From contig NZ_SSBK01000046.1 of the NCBI RefSeq assembly GCF_004795035.1, positions 1-44,184 of the forward strand: 44,184 nt of DNA. Direction: 5' to 3'. Positions 20,704 through 29,243 of this stretch are shown piece by piece. The translations under genes were made by a program, and so were the position numbers. The notes beneath the pieces are model-generated. The model had not been told where the DNA came from and searched no databases. It worked only from the letters and a program-made list of their open reading frames with translations. This DNA comes from Streptomyces sp. A0958. Its GTDB lineage: Bacteria; Actinomycetota; Actinomycetes; Streptomycetales; Streptomycetaceae. Positions within the stretch are counted from its first letter, which is position 1. Every line of letters starts with the position of its first letter.

Positions 20704-23094
20704 TCAGAGCCGGAACCAGCGCTCCTCCCCCGGACGGACACCGAACCGGCGCCCGTCCGGCAGGACGACGGGGAGCGGACCCCCGCGCGAGTCCGGTACC
20801 TGGATGCCCAGGCGCCCGGGGAGCATGCGGACGCGGACTCCGCGGTGGCCGCGGAAACAGACCGTGAACGAGAACCGGGGGATCTGTGCCAGGGCCACCG
20901 GCTCCACGTGCAAGCCCTCCGGCACGGCCGCCAGGCCGGTGATCCCGCGCTCCACCAGGTCGAGGGTGCCGGCCATCGCCCCGAGGTGGATGCCCTCGCC
21001 GGTCGTGCCGCCCTGAAGGTCGGCCACGTCGCCGAGCAGCGCCTCCTCGCAGTAGCGCCAGGCGTCGGCGCCCTTCCCCCGGGCGGTCACCCAGCCGTGG
21101 ACGAGGCTGCTGAGCGTCGAACCGTGGCTGGTGCGGCGCAGGTGGTACGCGACGGTGGCGCGCCATGTGTCGTCGTCCAGGGGACAGCCGAGCCGGGCGA
21201 ACAGCGCGTGCAGTTCACTGGGCCGGAAGAGGTAGCCGAGCATGAGCGTGTCGGCCTGCTTGGAGGCCTGGTAGCGGTTGACGGTGTCGCCCTCCGCCTC
21301 CAGAATCCGGTCGAGCCGGCGGATGTCGCCGTAGCGTGCCCGGTACCCCTCCCAGTCGAGTTCCGCCAGGTCGCCCCAGCCGTCGAACTGGCTGATCACC
21401 CCCTGGTGGAAGGGGATGTGGAGACGGCGGGAGACGTCCTCCCAGCGCGCGAGTTCGTCGTTGTCGAGCGACAGGTCCTCGCGCAGTTCCGCCTTCCGCG
21501 CGGGGGGCAGGTCCTCCAGGAGGTCGAGACCGCGGGCGAGGACCCAGGCGGCGGTCGCGTTCGTGTACGCGTTGTCGTCGATGCCGGGGTCCGCGGCGCC
21601 GGGATAGGCGTCGTGGTACTCGTCGGGGCCGACGACGCCGCGAATCCGGTAGCGCCGCAGGCCCGGGTCGAAAGCGGCGGCACCGGACCAGTAACGGGCG
21701 ACCTCCAACAGGACCTCGGCCCCCTCGGCGTGCAGGAATCCGCGGTCCCCAGTGGTCTGCGCGTACCGCCACACGTTGTAGGCGACGGCCGATCCCACGT
21801 GGTGCTGGAGCCGGGAGTTGTCCGGGAGCCAGCGCCCCGAGCGGGGGTTGAGGTGCAGTTCCTGGGTCTCCTCCCGGCCCGAACTCGCGCTCTGCCATGG
21901 GTACATGGCCCCTTGGCCCCCGGCATCGCGGGCCGCCGCGCGTGCGGCCGGCAGGCGGCGGTGGCGGTACATGAGCAGGGCCCGGGCCACTTCGGGGAAG
22001 TGCAGGTTCAGGTGGGGCAGGACGAACAGCTCGTCCCAGAAGATGTGGCCCCGGTAGGCCTCGCCGTGCAGCCCCCGGGCCGGGACGCCGACGTCGAGTT
22101 CCGCGGTGTGCGGCGAAAGCGTCTGCAGGAGGTGGAACAGGTGCAGACGCAGGATGCGCCCCTCCTCTCCGGGGACGTCCAGTTCGCCCTGTTCCCACAG
22201 GCGCCGCCAGGACGCCTCGTGGGTGGTCAGCAGCCGGGAGAAGTCCGGTGTCCGGGTGAGTGCGTCGCAGGCCTCCGCGCGCGGGTCGCCGTCGGGCCGG
22301 TCCATCGAGGTGTGCAGGGCCAAGGTCTTCACCACGGACACCGAGCGACGCGGGACGACGGGGAGGCGGTAGGTCTGGACGGTGCCGGTCGGTGTGGCCT
22401 TCTGTCCGGCGGGCACCTCGGGTGCGGTGTCCGTGCGGACGGCCAGGGCGAGACGGATACCGGGATCATGCGTGCGGCAGGAGAGCCAGGCGGTCCCGTC
22501 GGCCTCGAACCCGCTCGTGAGGTCGGTGAGATGGTGCCCCTCCAGGTCCCGGTACCGCTCCACACCGGCGTTGCTGACCGCGCCGTCGAGGACGGACTCC
22601 ACCTCGACGGCGCCGCTCCATCCGTAGGCGCGGAACGTGCTGCGCTGGGCCGCGAGGTGCGCGTCGCCCATGTGCACGATCCGCGTGTGGCCGACGCGCA
22701 GGCCGCGTCCGTGCGCGTCCCGGAAGTACAGCTGCCGGGTGAGTGTTCCGGCGCGCAGGTCGAGCCGTACCTCGTAGTGCCGCAGGTCCGGGGAGCCGGG
22801 CGTCAGCCAGTCGCCGGGCGGTTCGTCGTCCGGGAGGCAGCGGTAGCGCAGAAGCGTCCAGTTGGGGAGGTTGACCAGGTCCTCGTTCTCGACGCTCCGG
22901 CCGCCGACGGTCGAGGTGCGCCGGTCGTAGCAGCCGGCCAGGTACGTGCCCGGGTAGTGGACGGGACCCGCGGAACACTCGGGTGCGGAGCCCCGGGTGG
23001 CGAACCTGCCGTTGCCGAGCGTGCAGAGCGACTCGACCAGCCGCTCGCGCTCCGGCTCGTACCGCCCGTAGCCCCACGTCCATCCGGTGGTCAT
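20704..23094 (-). CDS. GH65 disaccharide phosphorylase (trehalose/maltose/kojibiose type)
   Basis: A 796-residue cytosolic enzyme of glycoside hydrolase family 65. It has the N-terminal beta-sandwich, then GHIFWDELFVLPHL, MYPWQSASSGREE, and GVVGPDEYHD with the proposed acid Glu at about residue 492. KQADTLMLGYLF and RRTSHGSTLSSLVHGWV complete the family set. Phosphate-binding residues lie in the last of these. It splits an alpha-linked glucose disaccharide with phosphate to glucose and beta-glucose-1-phosphate. The ATG at 23094 overlaps the stop of a beta-phosphoglucomutase-like gene (ATGA), which would turn the product into glucose-6-phosphate. Sequence alone does not separate trehalose, maltose, kojibiose and nigerose specificity. 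Confidence 0.9.
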   Translation of the reverse strand: MTTGWTWGYGRYEPERERLVESLCTLGNGRFATRGSAPECSAGPVHYPGTYLAGCYDRRTSTVGGRSVENEDLVNLPNWTLLRYRCLPDDEPPGDWLTPGSPDLRHYEVRLDLRAGTLTRQLYFRDAHGRGLRVGHTRIVHMGDAHLAAQRSTFRAYGWSGAVEVESVLDGAVSNAGVERYRDLEGHHLTDLTSGFEADGTAWLSCRTHDPGIRLALAVRTDTAPEVPAGQKATPTGTVQTYRLPVVPRRSVSVVKTLALHTSMDRPDGDPRAEACDALTRTPDFSRLLTTHEASWRRLWEQGELDVPGEEGRILRLHLFHLLQTLSPHTAELDVGVPARGLHGEAYRGHIFWDELFVLPHLNLHFPEVARALLMYRHRRLPAARAAARDAGGQGAMYPWQSASSGREETQELHLNPRSGRWLPDNSRLQHHVGSAVAYNVWRYAQTTGDRGFLHAEGAEVLLEVARYWSGAAAFDPGLRRYRIRGVVGPDEYHDAYPGAADPGIDDNAYTNATAAWVLARGLDLLEDLPPARKAELREDLSLDNDELARWEDVSRRLHIPFHQGVISQFDGWGDLAELDWEGYRARYGDIRRLDRILEAEGDTVNRYQASKQADTLMLGYLFRPSELHALFARLGCPLDDDTWRATVAYHLRRTSHGSTLSSLVHGWVTARGKGADAWRYCEEALLGDVADLQGGTTGEGIHLGAMAGTLDLVERGITGLAAVPEGLHVEPVALAQIPRFSFTVCFRGHRGVRVRMLPGRLGIQVPDSRGGPLPVVLPDGRRFGVRPGEERWFRL

Positions 23095-23867
23095 CGCACC
23101 TCGCCCCATACTTCTCGTACCAGTGTCATGAGGTCGCAGACCACCAGGTCGGCGCCCTCCTGCCGCAGGGCGGCCGAGCCGCTCCCGTCCGGGCTCCGGT
23201 CCACACCGACGACGTAACCGAAGCCTCCGCGCCGCCCCGCCCGTACGCCTGCGAGCGCGTCCTCCACCACGGCGGTGTCGCCGGGGCCGGTAGCGAGGCG
23301 GTCGGCCGCGTGGAGGAAGAGCGCCGGGTCCGGCTTTCCGGGGAGCGCGAGGCGGGCGGTGTCCTCGCCGTCCACGACGCCCGCCAGGAACCGGTCGAGT
23401 CCCGTGTCCGCGAGCAGCGTCCGGGCGTGCCGGGACGCGGAGACGGCGACGCACGGGACATCGCGCGTACGCAGGGCCGCCAGCGCCTCCTCCGCGTCTG
23501 GAAACGCGACGACGGCGCCTGCGGCCAGAGCGTCCCGGAACGCCGCTTCCTTGCGCGCGGCGACGGCCCGGACCGTGCCGCAGCCGGGCGGGTCGTCGGG
23601 GCTCCCGGGCGGGAGGCGGATGCCCCGGGAGGTCAGGAACGCCTCGGCCCCGTCGTACCGCGACCTGCCGTCGACGTAGCGGCGGTATTCGGCGTCCGCG
23701 TCGAAGGGCGCCCCGGCCCCCGGCTCGTCGGACGCCGGCTCGGCGAGGCAGGCGTCGAACGCGGTCTTCCATGCGGCGGCGTGCACGACGGCGGAGTCGA
23801 GGAGCACCCCGTCCGTGTCGAGGACAACTCCGCGCAGCGGCCCGGACCGGTCACGGCCGCCGTTCAT
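23091..23867 (-). CDS. Beta-phosphoglucomutase-like HAD enzyme
   Basis: A 258-residue HAD-superfamily protein. Motif I is VVLDTDGVLLDS (the two Asp are nucleophile and acid/base), motif II is in VAVSASRH, motif III is LPGKPDPALF with the conserved Lys, and motif IV is AVVEDALAGVRAG. A cap domain of about 90 residues follows motif I. The tight overlap with the GH65 gene makes conversion of beta-glucose-1-phosphate to glucose-6-phosphate the likely role; such pairs, sometimes fused, are well known. The start at ATG 23867 itself overlaps the end of a small upstream frame. Confidence 0.85.
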   Translation of the reverse strand: MNGGRDRSGPLRGVVLDTDGVLLDSAVVHAAAWKTAFDACLAEPASDEPGAGAPFDADAEYRRYVDGRSRYDGAEAFLTSRGIRLPPGSPDDPPGCGTVRAVAARKEAAFRDALAAGAVVAFPDAEEALAALRTRDVPCVAVSASRHARTLLADTGLDRFLAGVVDGEDTARLALPGKPDPALFLHAADRLATGPGDTAVVEDALAGVRAGRRGGFGYVVGVDRSPDGSGSAALRQEGADLVVCDLMTLVREVWGEVR

Positions 23868-24073
23868 GCGGCGGCCGGAGATCCGGGGATGTGCGAGGCC
23901 GGTCCGCAGAGGGTGACGGCAGCGATCCGTACGCTCTCGTCACCCGCGCCCTCGGTGCCCGGACCGGGAACGTGCCGCCGGGCGATTCCGCCCGGCCCCT
24001 CAAAGACGCCGGCCCTCATGCTGCCCACCCACTTCCTGTACGGCGTTCGGGTGCCCTTCTCCCTCGGCTTCAC
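23864..24073 (-). CDS. Doubtful 69-residue frame upstream of the GH65 operon
   Basis: It ends with ATGA overlapping the HAD gene start, the same coupling seen between the next two genes, which is the main reason to list it. The peptide (MKPREKGTRTPYRKWVGSMR through GPASHIPGSPAAA) matches nothing I know and has mixed third-position GC. It may be a leader, a gene tail, or chance. The remaining 300 bases up to 24376 show no gene. Confidence 0.25.
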   Translation of the reverse strand: MKPREKGTRTPYRKWVGSMRAGVFEGPGGIARRHVPGPGTEGAGDESVRIAAVTLCGPASHIPGSPAAA

Positions 24074-24376
24074 CCGTAACCACCTCGCGGTGCGGCGTGC
24101 ATACGCGGTCGGCGCGTGGCGGTCACGGCTCTTCCAGGGTCACCCGAACCCGCGGCGCCGCAACCGGGGGCGTCCCGGTCCGTCCTCGTCCGGCGGCCCG
24201 ACCGGGCCTCGTCACGCGGCCGGTCTCCCGGTCCCGGTCGCGCTCGGGACAGCCGCCCGGCACCCGGCACCCGCCACCCGTTCCGGCGCAGCGGCGCGGT
24301 GACGGACACCGTGCGGTGCTTCAGAGGCTGTCACCGCCTGCTCGCCCGGACGTACCGCTCCGGCGCGCCCTCCGCC

Positions 24377-25951
24377 TCAGGACGCGTCCTGCGTACCGGC
24401 CCTCACCCGGTCGCCTTCCGGCATCGCGGCCTTCACCAGCTCCGCCGAACGGATGGTGCGGGTACCCCGCGAGACCCGCAACCGCACCTGGGCGCCCGTC
24501 GCGACGGCCGGCGAGGCCGCGGGCAGCGCCCAGGCGGTGGTCAGGTCCGTGTTCCCCTCGTCGAGGGCCAGGAACCGGGCCACCTCCTTGCCCCTGCGCG
24601 ACTCCATGCGCAGCACCTCACCGGTGACCGTGTCGGGCTCCCGCCGCTCCAGACAGGCGAGCACCACGAGGTACACCGCCAGCGCGCCGAAGGCTGCGAC
24701 GGCCGCCAACTCGCCCGGCAGGGGCCCCTCGTGCTCCGCCGCGTCTCTGAACCAGCCGTGGGTGCCGCTCGCGAAGTTGCCGGGCATCATCGCCAGGAAC
24801 GCCACGAACAGGGTCCAGCGGCTGAACTTGCCCGCCACCACCAGGCCGAGCAGCGCGCTGCCCACCCACCCGGCGCTCAGGACGAGCCCCGGCCTGCGCA
24901 GCGAACCGCCACTGTGCGCGTCGGCCTCGACCACCCAGCCGGGTTCCCGCATCATCGCGAAGGCGCAGAGGCACACCGCGACCACGCCCGCCGCGGCCGC
25001 CAACTGCAGCAGCCGGCCGGTCGAGCAGCCGAAACCCGGGCGCAGCCGGGGGTAGCGGATGCGCACGGGACGCCAGGTCCCTCCGTACGAGGACCAGACG
25101 CGTCGCCGGTCTCCCGAGTCGAAGCCGAGGAGGCGGCTGGTCAAGCTGGTGACGCCGAGCGCGGTCCCGTACGCGAGGTAGCGGTCCCATACCGTCACGG
25201 AGGCGGGCGGCAGCCGGGCGAAGTCCTCGTGCGCCGTCAGCCAGGCGCGCAGCCCGGCCCAATGAGCGGATTTTTCAAGGCCTTTGGATGTGGCCCGCTC
25301 CCCCAGTGACTTGCCGAGCAGGAAGGCCAGCGCGGCGCCCGGGGCCACACCGAGGACGCATGCCGCCCGCACATTGTGCCCGCCCGTGATCACGGCCACG
25401 GCGAACAGCGCACCGGGAACGAACGCGGTGACGAGCAGGGCGCTGACGAGCAGGGGCGCGAACCGGTACCGGGACAGGCCGCGCAGCCGGGCCTCGGCGA
25501 TGACCTCCCGGCGCAGCGCCGTGTTCCAGGAGGCGGCGCGCTTCTCGTCGCGGAACGCGATCGCCCCGATGGGTGCGCCGCCGTTCGTCGCCGCGGCCGT
25601 CACCCGTTCCAGTACGCGCAGTTCGTACGGCATCAGCCCCTGCGCCGCGCGGCCGGCCTCCGTGACGTGGACGGTGCTGCGGGCCGGGTCGTCGCCGGGC
25701 TGCCGCAACTCGACCAGTCCGCGGGCGGCGAGGTCCAGCAGGGTGGCCGCGGCGGCGTGTTGCACGCCCCGCCAGTGGTTGCCGAGCAGGCTGACCACGG
25801 CCGGCGGTTCGGGGGCGTCCCCGAACTCCTGGGTCGCGGGCCCCGGCGTGACCACGCCGTTCCGGGTGGCGACCAGCGCGAGGGCGAAGGCGACGAGCCA
25901 GAGCACGATCAGGGCGGCGCCGCCCCAGTAGAGCTGTTCGGTGAGCGTCAC
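24377..25951 (-). CDS. DUF2207-like multi-pass membrane protein
   Basis: A 524-residue membrane protein. A first helix (LYWGGAALIVLWLVAFALAL) is followed by PEPPAVVSLLGNHWRGVQHA and a cytoplasmic winged-helix-like segment (TLLDLAARGLVELRQ), the usual C-terminal part of DUF2207 proteins. Then come several helices (FAPLLVSALLVTAFVPGALF, VLGVAPGAALAFLLG and four more near residues 330-450) and a soluble tail. The extracellular N-terminal domain of full DUF2207 proteins is missing. The GTG start at 25951 overlaps the lemA stop (GTGA), and lemA/DUF2207 pairs are common in bacteria. Function is unknown; the family is linked loosely to envelope homeostasis. Confidence 0.68.
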   Translation of the reverse strand: MTLTEQLYWGGAALIVLWLVAFALALVATRNGVVTPGPATQEFGDAPEPPAVVSLLGNHWRGVQHAAAATLLDLAARGLVELRQPGDDPARSTVHVTEAGRAAQGLMPYELRVLERVTAAATNGGAPIGAIAFRDEKRAASWNTALRREVIAEARLRGLSRYRFAPLLVSALLVTAFVPGALFAVAVITGGHNVRAACVLGVAPGAALAFLLGKSLGERATSKGLEKSAHWAGLRAWLTAHEDFARLPPASVTVWDRYLAYGTALGVTSLTSRLLGFDSGDRRRVWSSYGGTWRPVRIRYPRLRPGFGCSTGRLLQLAAAAGVVAVCLCAFAMMREPGWVVEADAHSGGSLRRPGLVLSAGWVGSALLGLVVAGKFSRWTLFVAFLAMMPGNFASGTHGWFRDAAEHEGPLPGELAAVAAFGALAVYLVVLACLERREPDTVTGEVLRMESRRGKEVARFLALDEGNTDLTTAWALPAASPAVATGAQVRLRVSRGTRTIRSAELVKAAMPEGDRVRAGTQDAS

Positions 25952-26586
25952 GCGAATCTCACCTGGACGGCGTCCTGCGCCACGTCGGGGGCCTCGAAGT
26001 ACTCGCGCCGGGCGTGCGCGCCGCCCAGCCCGGACACGATGTTGCCGGGGAAGCTCTCCAGTGCGGTGTGGTAGCTCTGCACGGCGCTGTTGTAGAACTG
26101 CCGCGCATACGCGATCTTGTCCTCGGCCGTCCTCAACTCGGCCTGCACCTCGCTGAAATGCTGGTCCGCCTTGAGCTCCGGGTAGTTCTCCCCGAGCGCG
26201 AACAGCCTGCCCAGGGTAGCGGTGAGCGTCGTCTCGGCGGCTGCCTAATCCTTGACACCGAGCCCGCCGCTCACGGCGGCCCCACGTGCGTCGGTGACCG
26301 CCTCGAAGGTGGAGCGCTCGTGAGCGGCGTAACCGCGCGCGGTCTCGACGAGATTCGGTATCAGCTCGTGCCGCCGCTTCAACTGCACGTCGATCTGGGC
26401 CCACGAGGCCTGCGCCTGGTTCCGCAGACGGACGAGCCGGTTGTAGGTCCGGACGAACCACCACCCGCCCACAACCACACATAGCGCAACGATCGCACCC
26501 ACAATGACACCCACGGCGTCGCCCCCAGAGGCCCTAGAAGATTCGACCCCCTGGCCGATCGACGTGATCATATTTGCGGGTGTCAA
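25948..26586 (-). pseudogene. lemA: LemA family protein interrupted by an amber codon
   Basis: The frame from ATG 26586 gives a membrane helix (VGVIVGAIVALCVVVGGWWF), then YNRLVRLRNQAQASWAQIDV and LKRRHELIPNLVETARGY, the LemA core. At codon 114 (26245-26247) there is TAG. The same frame then continues directly with AAAETTLTATLGRLFALGEN, YPELKA, ELRTAEDKIAYARQFYNSAV and FPGNIVSG, the rest of the family, to TGA 25948. A single C-to-T change (CAG Gln to TAG) explains it; the frame is otherwise undamaged, so the event is recent or a sequencing error. LemA proteins are small membrane-anchored helical proteins of uncertain role. Stop read-through would restore the operon. Confidence 0.85.
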
Positions 26587-26653
26587 GGACCGTACGGCCG
26601 GGGGAATGTTTCCGTGGAGCCGGCACTTCCCCCGCCCGCCGGGTGGCCGGTCG

Positions 26654-27829
26654 TCAGCAGCCGACCGGTGAGGAGCCGACGACCACGTCGTCGAACCACA
26701 GGGTGTCGTCGCCGGTCCCGTAACTCTCCCAGCCCAGCCGCAGGGCGGTAGGTCTCGGCTGAGTGGTCCGGGAGAGCCACTGCGCGTCGATGTCCTGCGT
26801 CGGCACTCCGTCGGCGTGCAGCCCCGGCACCAGCTCGTCGTCGAGCCAGGTGTCGAGCCCCGGCGCCGAGGTGTCGACCGCGAACCGCAGGCATTGCCAA
26901 CCGCCCGTCGGCAGGGGCCTGCTCAGCCCCACCCCGACCGGGCTCTGCGCCGGAAGCGTGGCGTCGTCGCTCTCCCGGTTCCACTGCAGGGCGCCGTTCT
27001 GTCCGCCGACCCGCAGCGCCCTGCCGTCCTGGGCACTGTCGGGCATCGATACGAAGGTGACGTGCGCGGCCGGGAGCGCGGTGGTGTGGCGTACCCACAT
27101 GCGGACGTGCAGCACGGGGCCGACCGACGACAGGTCCGCGGTGGAGGCCACGAAGGCGTGGTTGCAGTAGCCGGCCCGCCCGTCCAACCGCAGCGACCGC
27201 GTGCCGCTGTGGGCGACCTCCGTATCGACGGCGGCCGTGCCCGTGCCCTGGCAGTCCGGCGCGGTGAACTGCCAGTCACCGGCGGGGGCCGGGCCGGCCT
27301 GGTCCTCGAAGTCCTCGCAGACGGCGGCATCACCGCACTGCGCGGAGGGCGGTGTGGTGGGAGGCGGTGACGTGGGAGGCGGCGTGGTCGGCGGTGCGGC
27401 GGGGTCACCGCCGCAGGACACGCCGTTGAGCGCGAAGTCGGTGGGCGCCGAGCCGGCGGACTGCCAGGTCCCCTGCACACCGAAATCGACGGTGCCGCCA
27501 CTGGCCAGCGCCCCGTTCCAGGCGGCGTTGGCGGCGGTCACCGCGTGGCCGTCCTGAGTGACGGTCGCGCCCCAGGCGGAGGTGACCTGCCGGTCGCCGT
27601 CGTAGGTCCAGGTCAGGCGCCAACCGTTGAGGTCGGGGCCGGTGTTGGTGACGCGCACCTCGGCGGTGTAGCCGCCGGACCACTCGTTGACGGTGTAGTC
27701 GACCCGGCAACCGGACGCCAGGTCCGAACCACTGGCGGGCACCGCGACGAAGAGGGACAGGGCCAGCGCGAGAGCGGCCCCGGCCGCTGTCCAGGGTCTG
27801 CGCAGTAATCGCGGAGCATGAATCGGCAT
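26654..27829 (-). CDS. Secreted CBM2 cellulose-binding protein with a C-terminal jelly-roll domain
   Basis: A 391-residue exported protein. It has a signal peptide (MPIHAPRLLRRPWTAAGAAL, cut near VPASGS). A CBM2 domain follows at about residues 37-140, with CRVDYTVNEWSGGYTAEVRV, the surface tryptophans in NGWRLTW, TSAWGA and AAWNG, and the closing cysteine in GVSCGG. A PPTTPPPTSPPPTTPP linker leads to about 225 residues ending TALRLGWESYGTGDDTLWFD DVVVG, a LamG/jelly-roll-like carbohydrate or anchoring domain. I see no hydrolase catalytic motif, so it probably binds plant cell-wall polysaccharide rather than cutting it. A CebR-type box lies just upstream, tying it to the cellulose regulon. 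Confidence 0.82.
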   Translation of the reverse strand: MPIHAPRLLRRPWTAAGAALALALSLFVAVPASGSDLASGCRVDYTVNEWSGGYTAEVRVTNTGPDLNGWRLTWTYDGDRQVTSAWGATVTQDGHAVTAANAAWNGALASGGTVDFGVQGTWQSAGSAPTDFALNGVSCGGDPAAPPTTPPPTSPPPTTPPSAQCGDAAVCEDFEDQAGPAPAGDWQFTAPDCQGTGTAAVDTEVAHSGTRSLRLDGRAGYCNHAFVASTADLSSVGPVLHVRMWVRHTTALPAAHVTFVSMPDSAQDGRALRVGGQNGALQWNRESDDATLPAQSPVGVGLSRPLPTGGWQCLRFAVDTSAPGLDTWLDDELVPGLHADGVPTQDIDAQWLSRTTQPRPTALRLGWESYGTGDDTLWFDDVVVGSSPVGC

Positions 27830-27871
27830 GTGCGCCTCCTCAAGGTCGGAAACCGTAGGTCAGTTCAGTCG

Positions 27872-27885
27872 TGGGAGCGCTCCCA
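27872..27885. promoter_or_regulatory. CebR-type operator
   Basis: TGGGAGCGCTCCCA is an exact copy of the 14-bp palindrome bound by the cellobiose-responsive repressor CebR. It sits 43 bases before the CBM2 gene start, next to ATATAT on the minus strand, with TTGACA at 27912-27917 as a possible -35 box. Confidence 0.88.
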
Positions 27886-28080
27886 TATATGACAGCGTCT
27901 TGACTGCGCACTGTCAATACACCGAATGGCCGGCCGCCACACTCACCGCGCTCCCCCGGATCGCTCAGTCGCTCGCGTCCCGCGGCCTCTGCGCGCGCAC
28001 GATCCCCCCGCAGACCGGTCGCGCCGTCGCACCCGGGGCTGGTGCGGGGCACGCACCAGCCCCCCTCTACGCTGCTGCAC

Positions 28081-28740
28081 ATGACGCTGAGCTCTCTTGA
28101 CCTGGTGATCTTCGACTGTGACGGCGTACTGGTGGACAGCGAGAAGATATGCGTCAAGGTGGACGCACTGATCATGGCCGACCTGGGGTGCACGTTCACC
28201 GAAGCCGAGATCATCGAGAGGTTCGTCGGCTCGTCCACCGAGGTCTACACGGCAGCCGTCGAGGAACGGCTCGGGCGGCGCCTGGAAAAGGACTGGCAGC
28301 ACCGGTACGAGCACCTGTACGACGCGGCGTTCGAGGCCGAGCTGGCTCCTGTCGACGGCATCGCCGAGGTCCTGAATCACCTCACCACCGGCATCTGCGT
28401 CGCATCGAACGGCGGTCACACCGGCATTCGGCGGAGCCTGGAGATCACCGGCCTGACGCACCACTTCGAGAACCGGGTCTTCAGCGCCGACGACGTCCGC
28501 CGAGGCAAGCCCGCACCCGACCTCTTCCAGCACGCGGCGCGCTCCCTGGGGGTACGGCCGGAGCGGTGCGCGGTGATCGAGGACAGCGCATACGGGGTCC
28601 AGGCAGCCCGGGCCGCGGGTATGCGCGCCTTCGGCTACTGCGGGGGCCTCACTCCGGCCGCACGGCTGGAAGGACCAGGCACGGTCGTGTTCGACGACAT
28701 GCGAGACCTGCCGGCACTCCTGGCCACCGCCGCCCACTGA
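28081..28740 (+). CDS. HAD-superfamily phosphatase (GS1/YieH-like)
   Basis: A 219-residue hydrolase. Motif I is IFDCDGVLVDS, the cap comes next, SNGG holds motif II, RRGKPAPDLF motif III Lys and VIEDSAYGVQAA motif IV. It belongs to the phosphatase/phosphoglucomutase subgroup acting on small phosphometabolites; the substrate is unknown. No Shine-Dalgarno is visible before the ATG, while TACGCT lies 8 bases upstream, so the mRNA may be leaderless. It is divergent from the CBM2 gene. The 150 bases between the CebR box and this start hold no gene. Confidence 0.82.
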   Translation: MTLSSLDLVIFDCDGVLVDSEKICVKVDALIMADLGCTFTEAEIIERFVGSSTEVYTAAVEERLGRRLEKDWQHRYEHLYDAAFEAELAPVDGIAEVLNHLTTGICVASNGGHTGIRRSLEITGLTHHFENRVFSADDVRRGKPAPDLFQHAARSLGVRPERCAVIEDSAYGVQAARAAGMRAFGYCGGLTPAARLEGPGTVVFDDMRDLPALLATAAH

Positions 28741-28770
28741 GCCGGCCCGACCCGTCAGCCCGGGGACGCC

Positions 28771-28998
28771 ATGAACCGGGACGTCGCCCACGGCCACCAG
28801 CCGGCGTTCGGCGCCCGGCCGCTGCGCCGCACGATCCGGACGGAACTCGGCAACCGGATCGCCTCCCTGCTCCTCGGCTCCGACACCGAGCCCGGCGACA
28901 CGATCGTCGCCGACGTGGTGGACGACTCGGTCCACTGCACGGTCCGCAAAGGAGAGGCCATTGCGCAGGGGCCCGCCGTCTCCGAAGGCAAGGAGTAA
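28771..28998 (+). pseudogene. C-terminal fragment of a Clp ATPase (ClpC/ClpB type)
   Basis: The 75-residue frame contains PAFGARPLRRTIRTELGNRI, the sensor-2 segment (GARPLRR with the ATP-sensing arginine) that begins the last small domain of Clp/Hsp100 ATPases, and then GDTIVADVVDDSVHCTVRKG. Everything before it, including both Walker motifs, is missing. It starts at an ATG with GGGGAC ahead, so the fragment may be expressed as a small protein, but it cannot bind or hydrolyse ATP. It could be a relic or a domesticated D2-small domain. Confidence 0.6.
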
Positions 28999-29243
28999 CC
29001 GAGGGCCGCCCTCGACGCGGAGCGGCCGGGCCGCGCCGGGGCACCCGCTAGGCGATGTCGTCACATTCCCGTCTGCCGCGCGACGCCATGCACGACAGGT
29101 CCTGGCCGGACTCCGCCTCCTGCCCGAGAGCCCCTGACGGCAGGGCCCGGCACGCACAGGTCCGGGGAACCCCGTTCGTCGCCGGTTGCTATCGTTCCCT
29201 GACGGATCAGGAGTGGGGCGCAGCACCGAACGGGGGAGGTTCC

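Noticed and set aside
20845..23217. A 790-codon plus-strand frame opposite the GH65 gene
   Set aside because: Antisense shadow of a gene with clear catalytic motifs.
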